Source: Vicinamibacteria bacterium
GTDB taxonomy: Bacteria; Acidobacteriota; Vicinamibacteria; Fen-336; JAGNNV01
Direction of reading: 5' to 3'
Assembly: GCA_019694155.1 (NCBI GenBank)
Contig: JAIBCN010000255.1
Location: 1 to 57,333, forward strand
DNA: 57,333 nt
The notes under the pieces were generated by a model, which worked only from the letters and a program-made list of their open reading frames with translations, was not told the origin of the DNA and did not search any database. Position numbers and translations under genes: made by a program. Within the stretch, counting starts at the first letter, position 1, and each line of letters begins with the position of its first letter. Below are positions 32,084 to 40,078 of the stretch, piece by piece.

Positions 32084-34190
32084 GTCGGGCCTCGTTACCG
32101 GCTAGAGGAAGGCGGCTCAGGCGTTGCGAGTTCAAGACCACCACCAGGCTGGAGACGATCATGGCCAGGGCGCCGAAGAGGGGATGGAGACGTCCGGAGA
32201 CCGCGAGCGACACTCCGGCGAGGTTGTAGAAGAAGGCCCAGAAGAGATTCCAGCGTGCGACCCTCAAGGTGGCCCGCGACAAACGGATCAGCCAGGGGAG
32301 ACGGGTGAGGTCGCCGCCGAGGATCGTCACGTCCGCCAACTCCCGGGCGAGGTCGGTGCCTCCCTCCAGGGTCACGCCCACTGCCGCGCGGGAAAGCGCG
32401 GGGGCATCGTTGATACCGTCGCCCACCATGATGACGGCATCGCCACGATCGGCGCCCGCGGCGAGGCGGGCCACCTTTTCCTCCGGGGTCAGGCCGCCCG
32501 AGCCGCGAATGCCGCCGAGACCGGCGGCCACCGTGCTTACCGCGGCCGGGTTGTCACCCGAGAGAATCTCGGACGGAAGCCCCAGCGCGCCCAGTTCGCG
32601 CACCGCGGGGGCGGCGGAGAGCCGCGGCGTGTCCTGGAGTTCGAAGCGGCCCAGCAGGCGTCCGTCGAGCGAGACGTAGACCGACGTGGCGCCCGGGGTC
32701 TCCGCGGCCGGCGGCACGCCCGCGAAGGCCGCGGTCCCCAGTCTCAGTTCGAGGCCATGGGCGAAAGCGGATGCACCACGGCCGGGCACGGCCCGGAAGC
32801 CGGTGACGTCGGCGGGCATCACGCCCCGGTTGGCGGCGTAGCGGACGATGGCCCGCGCCACCGGATGCTCCGAAGATCGCTCGAGCGCCGCGGCGAGTGA
32901 CAGCACGCGCGCGTCCTCATCGTCGGCGGCCGCGAGGATGAACGCGGTCACCCGGGGCTCGCCGTTCGTGAGCGTGCCGGTCTTGTCGAAGCACACGCGT
33001 TCGGCCTTCGCGAGACGCTCGAAAGTCTCGCCCGCCCGAACCAGGATGCCCGAGGAGGCGGCGCGGCCCGAGGCCGCGACCGCGGCGAGAGGCGTCGCGA
33101 TCCCGATGGCGCACGGGCACGCGATGAGAAGGACGCACAGGGCGTTCAAGACCCCCGCCCCAGGCGAGAGGGTCAGCGTCCAGTAGGCGAGGGTGGCGGC
33201 GGCGACGAGCAGGATCATCGGTACGAACTTCGCGCTGACCCGATCGACGAGGGCGGCGAGCGGGTAGCGGCCGAGCCGCGCCTCCTCGACGATGCGAACG
33301 ATCCTCGCGAGCGTGGTGTCCGCGCCGCGGCGGAGAACCTCCACGACCAGGGCGCCGTCGAGATTGAGGGTTCCCGCGGAGACCGTGTCGCCCGGCCGCC
33401 GGTGCACCGGCGTCGACTCGCCCGTGATCTCGGCTTCGGAAACGCTCGCCTCGCCTTCCCGGATCACGCCGTCCACCGGGAGCCGCTCTCCGGGCCGTAC
33501 TCGGACGAGGTCCGAGGCCTCCAGCCGGTCGATCGTCACTCTCTCCTCGCCGAAGGACGCGATCCGCCACGCCTCGGTGGGCATGCTCCGGGCCAGGCGG
33601 CCCAGCGCATCGGTGGTGCGTGCTCGGGTGGCCGCTTCCAGGTAGCGGCCGATGGTCATGAACAGGAGGATGCCGCACGCGGTGTCGAGATAGAGAGGGC
33701 CCCGCCCCGCGAACACGGACCACGCCGAGATGAGATAGGCGGCGCCCACCCCAAGCACGATGAGGACGTCGGTATCGAGGAGGAGCCGCCGGCCTCCCCG
33801 CAGGCCGCGTGACACGAACGGGGCCCCGAGCAGGATCACGGATGGTGTGGCGAGGCCGAGGAGGGCCCAGCGCACCCACGCTTCGCCCGCCAGTCGATCC
33901 GCCTCGTGCCCGCCCGTGTAGAGGACGAAGCTCAGCATCATCACGTTCATGGAGAAGAAGGCCCCAAGCCCCACCGCCATCAGCATGCCTGCGGCCGCGC
34001 TGTCTCCGGCGAGGCCGCCGGTGATCCGGCGGGCAAGGGCGCAACCGCCGCAACAGTAGAGCTCCACATCGGGGGCGGCGTCAGAACCGCCGGTGACGGG
34101 CAGCGAGCAATGGGCGCACAGCCTGGCGACGCGCGGCCGTTCCGCGGTGCGGGAGACCTCGACGGCCAGAGCCGGCGCCAGCGTATCCAC
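32076..34190 (-). CDS. ccoI: CcoI/FixI copper-translocating P-type ATPase
   Basis: 704 residues. The N-terminus has a FixI-type cysteine cluster ('RLCAHCSLPVTGG', 'VELYCCGGCALARR'). Membrane ion motif 'LIACPCAIGIATPLAA' (CPC), phosphorylation site 'CFDKTGTLTNGEPRV', 'ITGESTPVHRRPGDTVSAGT' and hinge 'VIMVGDGINDAPALSRAA' are intact. It exports copper to the periplasm for the CuB site of CcoN. The start is GTG at 34190, 15 bp after the small ccoH-position gene. Confidence 0.95.
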   Translation of the reverse strand: MDTLAPALAVEVSRTAERPRVARLCAHCSLPVTGGSDAAPDVELYCCGGCALARRITGGLAGDSAAAGMLMAVGLGAFFSMNVMMLSFVLYTGGHEADRLAGEAWVRWALLGLATPSVILLGAPFVSRGLRGGRRLLLDTDVLIVLGVGAAYLISAWSVFAGRGPLYLDTACGILLFMTIGRYLEAATRARTTDALGRLARSMPTEAWRIASFGEERVTIDRLEASDLVRVRPGERLPVDGVIREGEASVSEAEITGESTPVHRRPGDTVSAGTLNLDGALVVEVLRRGADTTLARIVRIVEEARLGRYPLAALVDRVSAKFVPMILLVAAATLAYWTLTLSPGAGVLNALCVLLIACPCAIGIATPLAAVAASGRAASSGILVRAGETFERLAKAERVCFDKTGTLTNGEPRVTAFILAAADDEDARVLSLAAALERSSEHPVARAIVRYAANRGVMPADVTGFRAVPGRGASAFAHGLELRLGTAAFAGVPPAAETPGATSVYVSLDGRLLGRFELQDTPRLSAAPAVRELGALGLPSEILSGDNPAAVSTVAAGLGGIRGSGGLTPEEKVARLAAGADRGDAVIMVGDGINDAPALSRAAVGVTLEGGTDLARELADVTILGGDLTRLPWLIRLSRATLRVARWNLFWAFFYNLAGVSLAVSGRLHPLFGALAMIVSSLVVVLNSQRLSRLPLAGNEARHD

Positions 34191-34205
34191 CGGTGCCTCA
34201 GCCCG

Positions 34206-34397
34206 TCAGCGTGGAGACGCCGGGGGCGCTTGCGCGACCGGCTTGCCGGTTTCGAGATCCAGGAGCACGGGGTTCGCCTGCTCCGCGAGACGCCACGTGA
34301 TGCCCATGATGATGAAGAAGAGAACGGTCGTTCCCACGAGGAGAACCTGGAGCAGGCGGCCCTCTCCCCGGATGAAGGAAGCACGCGGCGTTTTCAT
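34206..34397 (-). CDS. 63-residue single-helix protein at the ccoH position
   Basis: A small membrane protein with a basic N-terminus, one helix ('LLQVLLVGTTVLFFIIMGIT') and a 30-residue periplasmic tail. It lies exactly where ccoH/fixH stands in ccoGHIS clusters, overlapping ccoG by 4 bp. FixH proteins are normally 150-170 residues with a folded periplasmic domain, which is missing here. It may be a minimal functional equivalent; sequence identity to FixH is not recognisable by eye. Confidence 0.65.
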   Translation of the reverse strand: MKTPRASFIRGEGRLLQVLLVGTTVLFFIIMGITWRLAEQANPVLLDLETGKPVAQAPPASPR

Positions 34398-35662
34398 GAA
34401 GGCCTCCCTGAGGTACGCGCAAAGAACGACGCCGGGAATCGCCTCGGTGTGCCGCCGCCCTCGATGACCCACGAGAAGGGCGTGGGCCCGGACGCGGCGT
34501 CTCCGCGAGGAATCCTGACGATCAGCGTGAAGCGCTTCTCTTCACCCGGAGCGAGGCGCGCGGCCTCGAGACCGGCGAGTTGCGTGGAGGCGGGGAGGCC
34601 TTCCACCCGGCCCTTCAGTTCCACCGGGGCCTTGGTGTGGTTCGTGGCCCGCAGAAGGTAGCGCGACTCGACGAGGCCCTCCGCGCTTGGCCCCCCTTGT
34701 GATGCCCTCGTCGCGGCTTCGTCCATGTACACCGGGGAGAGACGCAGGGTGACTCCCTCGCGAAGGATGATGGCCACGAGAAGTGAGGCCGCGAAGCCGA
34801 AGGTGGCGACGCTCACCAGAACGCGCTTGGGGTCCCAGCGCTTCAGACTGAACCCGCCGAAGTCGAAGGCGAGAACGGAGCGACGGGGCTGCTTCAAACG
34901 GCCCAGCACCTCTTCGCACGCGTCGACGCAGGATCCGCATCGCGTGCACTCGATCTGAAACGATCCTTCACGGATGTCGATGCCCATGGGGCACACTCGA
35001 TGGCAGGCGCCGCAATCGATGCACTTCCCGAGTTCGGGGTCGAGCTTCACGTGCAGGCTGCGGCCGTCCTCGATGACTCCCTGCAGAAGTCCGTAGGGGC
35101 AGGCGGTCTGGCAAAACTTCTCCCGGACGAACACGAAATCGAGGAACGCGACCAGCGAAAAGGTGGCTCCAATGAGCCCGATCCAGGGACCCACGTCGAG
35201 GTGAGCGAGGCGCGAAGCCACCACGGGCAGCGGCGCGAAGTACGCGAGAAGCAGCAGCGATGCGACGATCGACATGGCGGCGATGAGGCTCAGAGAAATG
35301 ACCCGGGCCACCCGGGGACGTGTCTTAAGGTCGAAGGGCCGGCTCAGCCGCCTGGCAACCGCATCGATGTCGTGCGCCAGCTCGGTGAACACCATCTGGG
35401 GGCACGCGTACGCGCAGTACACGCGGCCGAAGACCACGGACATGGCGCCGATGACCCACATGGCGAACATCAGGAAGAGCCACACGAGGGCCCATTCGTC
35501 GAGGCCGATCTCCTGTCTCAGGATGAGCAGGCGCGAGTTCGCGAAGTCGAAGCGGAGGAGATCGAAGAGGGGCAGGACCGCGAAGGTCCCGAGGAACAGG
35601 AACTGGATACGGCGCCGTTGCTTCGAGTAATGACCCGTCCAGTGAGGGAAGAGGGCGTTCAT
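34394..35662 (-). CDS. ccoG: CcoG/RdxA-like polyferredoxin, cbb3 assembly
   Basis: 422 residues. CcoG is a copper(II) reductase needed for cbb3 assembly. It has membrane helices with 'CAYACPQMVFTELAHDID' and 'FCQTACPYGLLQGVIEDG', two [4Fe-4S] ferredoxin motifs ('CIDCGACHRVCPMGID' and 'CTRCGSCVDACEE'), a further helix, and a C-terminal Ig-like FixG domain ('NHTKAPVELKGRVEGLP'). ATG 35662 overlaps the stop of the FAD oxidoreductase by 4 bp. Confidence 0.94.
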   Translation of the reverse strand: MNALFPHWTGHYSKQRRRIQFLFLGTFAVLPLFDLLRFDFANSRLLILRQEIGLDEWALVWLFLMFAMWVIGAMSVVFGRVYCAYACPQMVFTELAHDIDAVARRLSRPFDLKTRPRVARVISLSLIAAMSIVASLLLLAYFAPLPVVASRLAHLDVGPWIGLIGATFSLVAFLDFVFVREKFCQTACPYGLLQGVIEDGRSLHVKLDPELGKCIDCGACHRVCPMGIDIREGSFQIECTRCGSCVDACEEVLGRLKQPRRSVLAFDFGGFSLKRWDPKRVLVSVATFGFAASLLVAIILREGVTLRLSPVYMDEAATRASQGGPSAEGLVESRYLLRATNHTKAPVELKGRVEGLPASTQLAGLEAARLAPGEEKRFTLIVRIPRGDAASGPTPFSWVIEGGGTPRRFPASFFARTSGRPS

Positions 35663-37605
35663 GAGACCGGAACCTCGCGATGAAGACGCGGGTTCGCCTT
35701 CGTCTCCGTCGCGAGTTCCCGGTGGAAGACGAACCGGCGCATGGTGAAAGCGTGGGTGGGGCAGCGGGTGGCGCACATCGAGCAGCGGATGCACGCGGTT
35801 TCGTCCTTCAGCATCACCGCTCCCATGCGGTTCAGCTCCACCGGCGTGTAGGCGGAGAGTTCCTGGGCGGAGATTCCGAGCTGACGCTGCGCGAGGGCGG
35901 CCATCTCCGGGTTCGACGCCACCTGGGCGAGGCCCACGAGATGAAGGCAATCGTCCGGACAGACGTCCACACAGCCATTGCAGGCGATGCACTTCTCGCC
36001 CTCGAAGACCGTCTGCACGTCGCAGCGCAGGCAGCGTTCGGCCTGCGACCGCGCCTCCGCGGCGGTGTAGTTCTCCTCCACCAGCTCATTGCCGGCCCGG
36101 GCGATCTCCTCGGCGCGCGGCGCGCGCGAGACGGGAAGGCGGCGCATGCGCGTTTCCCAGGCCTCGCCCATGGCGTAGGTGGCGGGCTCCCAGTGGGCGC
36201 GGATCTTCGGGGTGGTGGTGGTGCCGCGCAGGTAGTCGTGGATGCTGCGCGCAGCCTGCTGGCCGGTGGCGATGGCGTCGATGAAGAGGCGCGGCCCGAG
36301 GACCACGTCGCCCCCCGCGAAGATGTCGGGCTGCGAGGTCTGGAAGGTCTCGGGATCGACCTCGATGAGGCCGCGGTCGGAGAGGCGGATACCGTCTTCG
36401 GGCTTGAGGAAGTTGAATTCTGCCTTCTGCCCGACGGCCATGATGACGGTGTCGACCTCGATCCGCTCGACGTAGGTCTCGTCGAACTGAGGCGCGAAGC
36501 GGCGGGACTGATCGAACACCGACAGGCAGCGGATGAACTCGACGCCCCGGGCGCGGTCCTCACCAAAGACGAGGCGCGGTCCGAGCGAGGGATGGATCTC
36601 GACTCCTTCATGCTTACCCTCCTCGATCTCCACCGCATCCGCCGGCATTTCGTCGTGGCTTTCGAGGCAGGCCAGATGCACCTGGGTGACCCCGGCCTTC
36701 GCGGCCGCCGTCCGGACAACGTCCGCGGCCATGCGGAAGTCGCCGGGCCCGCCCGCGGCGGCCCGGAGAGCGGAACGGGCCACGTCGAAGGCGACATTGC
36801 CGCCGCCGATCACGAGGACGCGAGGCCCGATGTCGACCTTCTGGCCGAGGTTCACGAGCTTGAGGAACTCGAGGCCGTTGATGACCCCGGGCAGGCTGGC
36901 CCCGGGGATGTTGAGCGGCCGGCTGCCCTGCAGTCCCGCGCCGATGAAGATGGCCTTGAAGCCCTCGCGGCGGAGGTCGCTCACCGTGCGCCCGGGAACG
37001 CCGACCGGGCTGTTGAGGCGCAGGTCGACGCCCAGGGAGAGGATGGCGTCGATCTCCTTCTGCACCACCTCGCGCGGCAGACGATAGAGCGGCACGCCGA
37101 GCGTCAGCATGCCGCCCGCCACCGGTCCCGCCTCGAACACCGTGACCTTGTATCCGGCGCGGGCCAGATCGTGGGCCACGGTCAGGCCGGCCACCCCCGA
37201 GCCGACCACGGCGATCTTCTCCGTGTAATCGCCGGGCGGCGGCAGCATCCTCGCGTCCGCGTAGCGGTGATAGAGGGCGTCGCTTCCCGTCTCGTTGCCG
37301 AACTGCTCGGTGGCGAAGCGCTTGATGGCGCGGATCGACACCGGCGCGTCGACACTGCCGCGCCGGCAGGCCTTCTCGCAGGGCGCGCCGCAGATGCGTC
37401 CGCAGATCGAGACGAAGGGATTCGTGGCCCGCGCGATCCGGTAGGCGTCCTCGTCGCGGCCCTCCGCCACCGCGGTCACGTAGCCGCAGGCGTCCGTGAA
37501 CACGGGACACCCGACGCGGCACTTGACCTGTTCGACCCAGTAGCGCTCCTCGTCGGGGATGCGCAGCCGTCGATACGCGGATGAGAGGGCGGCGTGCTCG
37601 GTCAA
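35659..37605 (-). CDS. GltD/NfnB-like FAD-NAD(P) oxidoreductase with ferredoxin domain
   Basis: 648 residues. An N-terminal Fe-S domain of the glutamate-synthase small-subunit type has 'CGRICGAPCEKACRRG'. Two dinucleotide folds follow ('IAVVGSGVAGLTVAHDLARA' for FAD, 'VLVIGGGNVAFDVARSAL' for NAD(P)H), then 'DIFAGGDVVLGPRLFIDAI'. The C-terminus adds two 4Fe-4S motifs ('CIACNGCVDVCPDDC' and 'CIRCSMCATRCP'). It begins 4 bp after the 105-residue gene and is coupled to ccoG. It could feed NAD(P)H electrons to CcoG or to the cytochrome chain; no acceptor is proven. Confidence 0.88.
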   Translation of the reverse strand: MTEHAALSSAYRRLRIPDEERYWVEQVKCRVGCPVFTDACGYVTAVAEGRDEDAYRIARATNPFVSICGRICGAPCEKACRRGSVDAPVSIRAIKRFATEQFGNETGSDALYHRYADARMLPPPGDYTEKIAVVGSGVAGLTVAHDLARAGYKVTVFEAGPVAGGMLTLGVPLYRLPREVVQKEIDAILSLGVDLRLNSPVGVPGRTVSDLRREGFKAIFIGAGLQGSRPLNIPGASLPGVINGLEFLKLVNLGQKVDIGPRVLVIGGGNVAFDVARSALRAAAGGPGDFRMAADVVRTAAAKAGVTQVHLACLESHDEMPADAVEIEEGKHEGVEIHPSLGPRLVFGEDRARGVEFIRCLSVFDQSRRFAPQFDETYVERIEVDTVIMAVGQKAEFNFLKPEDGIRLSDRGLIEVDPETFQTSQPDIFAGGDVVLGPRLFIDAIATGQQAARSIHDYLRGTTTTPKIRAHWEPATYAMGEAWETRMRRLPVSRAPRAEEIARAGNELVEENYTAAEARSQAERCLRCDVQTVFEGEKCIACNGCVDVCPDDCLHLVGLAQVASNPEMAALAQRQLGISAQELSAYTPVELNRMGAVMLKDETACIRCSMCATRCPTHAFTMRRFVFHRELATETKANPRLHREVPVS

Positions 37606-37609
37606 GGGA

Positions 37610-37927
37610 TCAGTCCTCGTTCGTGGGCTTTCGGACGATGGCGTAGTACCAGAGGCCGGCCGCGAAGAGAGCGAGAGCGACGGCGATGATGCCGAAGATC
37701 AGGCTCCCCGGGTCGCCGGTCGCCACGTTGAACTCCTGAACCAGCGCTCCGCGCGACGCGTTGTCGACCTCGCCCCTCCAGTAGTTCCTCAGATAGACGA
37801 GCCCGAACAGGGCGAAGCAGACATACGCCATCTTCAGGAACGTCGGGATGGGCGTTCCCGCCCTCTCCGTGATCCAGCCTCCCGCCATCTCGTGGATTTC
37901 GTCGGGTTTCTTCTGGTCTTCGCTCAT
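37610..37927 (-). CDS. 105-residue two-helix membrane protein of the cbb3 operon
   Basis: Two helices: 'FLKMAYVCFALFGLVYL' near the N-terminus and 'LIFGIIAVALALFAAGLWYY' near the C-terminus. The segment 'ERAGTPIPTFLKMAYVCFAL' weakly resembles the N-terminal region of CcoP/FixP, but no haem motif is present. It overlaps the CcoS-like gene by 4 bp. A structural role as a haem-less CcoP/CcoQ-like subunit is a guess from position. Confidence 0.6.
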   Translation of the reverse strand: MSEDQKKPDEIHEMAGGWITERAGTPIPTFLKMAYVCFALFGLVYLRNYWRGEVDNASRGALVQEFNVATGDPGSLIFGIIAVALALFAAGLWYYAIVRKPTNED

Positions 37928-38112
37928 GCTTTCCTCCCGTCAGTGGTTGCGGCCTGAGGTTCGTCGTCTTCGAGCATCCGGTACTTGGGCGCCTCGTCGT
38001 CGCGAACCGCGCCCGAACGGATGGCGAGGCCCAGGGCTACGAGCGCGCCCGCCACCATCAGGCCCATGAAGGCGTACATGGGGACGGTGGACAGGACGGT
38101 GTAATCGCTCAT
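37924..38112 (-). CDS. CcoS/CcoQ-like small membrane protein
   Basis: 62 residues: one helix ('MYAFMGLMVAGALVALGLAI') followed directly by 'RSGAVRDDEAPKYRMLEDDE', the order seen in CcoS ('..RSGQFDDLE.PA.RIL.DD'). It starts one base after the ccoO stop. Another CcoS-like gene opens the operon at 43883, so the two may serve different subunits, or this one may stand in for CcoQ. Confidence 0.6.
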   Translation of the reverse strand: MSDYTVLSTVPMYAFMGLMVAGALVALGLAIRSGAVRDDEAPKYRMLEDDEPQAATTDGRKA

Positions 38113-38113
38113 C

Positions 38114-38683
38114 TCACTGCTCGTAGTCGCCCGAAGGCCGCCAGTTCTTGGCGCGGCCGAGCGACTGGATGTACGCGGTGAGGGCCGCGAGCTCCTTCGG
38201 ATCGTTGGCGATCCAGGGGAAGGGCGGCATGGCGGATCCGGGAACCAGGCTCCGCGGGTCGCGGAAATGGGCGGCGTGCCACTGGCCGTCGTATTTCCCT
38301 CCGACGCGCGAGAGGTCGGGGCCGGTGCGCCTCGTTCCGAACATGTGCGGCTGGTCGTACACGAACTCGTCCGGCGTCGACACCGGGCTCTTCTCGCCGC
38401 GCCACCCCGAGCGGATGGTGTCGGCCTCGATGGTGCGGGTTTGCTGGGTGTGGCAATACCAGCAGCCCTCCCGCACGTAGATGGCCCGGCCTTCCATGAT
38501 CGCCTTCGCATCCGCGTCGCCGCTCTTCGCGAGCGTCGCGTAGTCCTTGAGGCCCGGGGCGGGCTTGCTCCAGCTCTTGTCGAGGAGGGCGGGGGCGGCG
38601 GTGGTGAGGATGCCGCCGATCCAGAAGAACACGGTGGCGGCCACCGCGAAGATCATGCTGCTCTTGTTGACCTTGTTGATCAT
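38114..38683 (-). CDS. ccoO: cbb3-type cytochrome c oxidase subunit II (monohaem)
   Basis: 189 residues with an N-terminal membrane anchor (about 9-32) and one haem c site, 'EGCWYCHTQQTRTIEADTIR', followed by 'GTRRTGPDLSRVGGKYDGQW' and the axial-Met region 'VPGSAMPPFPWI'. This is the FixO fold. It lies 9 bp downstream of ccoN. It accepts electrons from an upstream cytochrome c and passes them to CcoN. Confidence 0.95.
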   Translation of the reverse strand: MINKVNKSSMIFAVAATVFFWIGGILTTAAPALLDKSWSKPAPGLKDYATLAKSGDADAKAIMEGRAIYVREGCWYCHTQQTRTIEADTIRSGWRGEKSPVSTPDEFVYDQPHMFGTRRTGPDLSRVGGKYDGQWHAAHFRDPRSLVPGSAMPPFPWIANDPKELAALTAYIQSLGRAKNWRPSGDYEQ

Positions 38684-38692
38684 GGCGTTCTC

Positions 38693-40078
38693 CTAGAGCG
38701 CTTCCGACGGGCGGTCGGCCCGTCCCGTGAATGTGGCGACGATGTTCCAGAAGAAGATCAGGATCCCGCCGAACATCAGGATTCCGCCGATCAGCCGGAC
38801 CGCCCAGAAGGGCTGCATGAACTTCACCGTGTCGATGAAAGGAATGGAAGGGTCGTTCCACTGCAGGCCCTGGAGGAATCCGCCGATCCAGAGAGAGACG
38901 AAGAACGAGAGGCCGCCCACGAGCCACATCCAGAACGAGGCGTTGGCGAGGGCCTGGGAGTGGAGCTTTGTCTTCAGCATCCGCGGGATCGCGTAGTAGG
39001 CGCCGCCCACCGCGAAGAACGAGAACGCGCCCAGCACGGCCATGTGGGCGTGGCCCACGATCCAGTCGGTCTTCGAGACGATCGCGTTCACCGAGCGCAG
39101 GCTGTGCATCGGCCCCTGGAAGCAGGTGAGGAGGTAGAAGATCGTGCCCGACATCAGGAACTTGATGGGCACGTTGTCCTTCAGTTGGTGCCATTGGCCC
39201 TTCATGGTCGCGAAGAAGTTCCAGACAAGCGACCAGACCGGGATCATCAGCATGACGGAGAAGAGGATCGACACGGTCTGGAGCCATTGACTGATGGGCC
39301 CGTGCAGCATGTGGTGCGCGCCCGTCCAGACGTAGACGAATGCGAGGGACCAGAAGCCGATCATGGAAAGTCGGTGCGAATAGAGGGGCGCCTCGGAAGC
39401 CTTCGGAATGAAGTAGTACCCGAGGGCGAGACCGAGGGGCGTGAAGATGAGGCCCACCGCGTTGTGCACGTAGAACCAGTTGAGGTTCGCCTGGTTGACG
39501 CCGGACGTGAACATGGTGGCGAAGTTCCCGACCAGGTACACGAACGCGGTCCACAGGATGGAGGCCAGGATGTACCAGAGCGACACGTACATCTGCTGGT
39601 ACTTGCGGACGGCCACCGTCGCGAAGATGTTGATCCCGAACATGATCCACGCGATGACCACGAGTATGTCGAGCCAGAGCGGCAATTCGGCGTACTCGAG
39701 GCCCTGGTTGAAGCCGAGGGAGATCGTCACCACGGCTCCGAGAATGATGGTGATCCACAGGGCCAGGGTGGCAAGACCGAGCTTCTCGCTCCACAGCTTC
39801 ACCCCGCACAGCCGCGGCACGAGGTAGTAGATGAGGCCCATGTCCGCGGCGAGGAGCCAGCCGAAGAGCATCCCGTTGGTGTGGACCGGCCGCATCCGTC
39901 CGTAGGTCAGCCACGAGACCGAACCCAGCAGGGTCGGATACTGGAGCTTCGCCGCGATCACCAGGGCGTAGATCCCGGAGACCACAAAGAAAAGCCCGGC
40001 GGCCATGACGAAGCCGAAGGCACTCTTGTCTTCATGGGCCGCCATCGCGGACGGCCCCTTCACGTCTTCAGCGCTCAT
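38693..40078 (-). CDS. ccoN: cbb3-type cytochrome c oxidase subunit I
   Basis: The 461-residue, twelve-helix catalytic subunit. Haem and copper ligands are visible: 'GRMRPVHTNGMLFGWLLAAD' for the first haem-b His, 'WFYVHNAVGLIFTPLGLALG', the CuB His pair in 'YVWTGAHHMLHGPISQWLQ', and 'DWIVGHAHMAVLGAFSFF' with late haem-ligand histidines. Its 5' end overlaps the multihaem cytochrome gene by 11 bp. A canonical dihaem CcoP is absent from the operon. Confidence 0.96.
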   Translation of the reverse strand: MSAEDVKGPSAMAAHEDKSAFGFVMAAGLFFVVSGIYALVIAAKLQYPTLLGSVSWLTYGRMRPVHTNGMLFGWLLAADMGLIYYLVPRLCGVKLWSEKLGLATLALWITIILGAVVTISLGFNQGLEYAELPLWLDILVVIAWIMFGINIFATVAVRKYQQMYVSLWYILASILWTAFVYLVGNFATMFTSGVNQANLNWFYVHNAVGLIFTPLGLALGYYFIPKASEAPLYSHRLSMIGFWSLAFVYVWTGAHHMLHGPISQWLQTVSILFSVMLMIPVWSLVWNFFATMKGQWHQLKDNVPIKFLMSGTIFYLLTCFQGPMHSLRSVNAIVSKTDWIVGHAHMAVLGAFSFFAVGGAYYAIPRMLKTKLHSQALANASFWMWLVGGLSFFVSLWIGGFLQGLQWNDPSIPFIDTVKFMQPFWAVRLIGGILMFGGILIFFWNIVATFTGRADRPSEAL

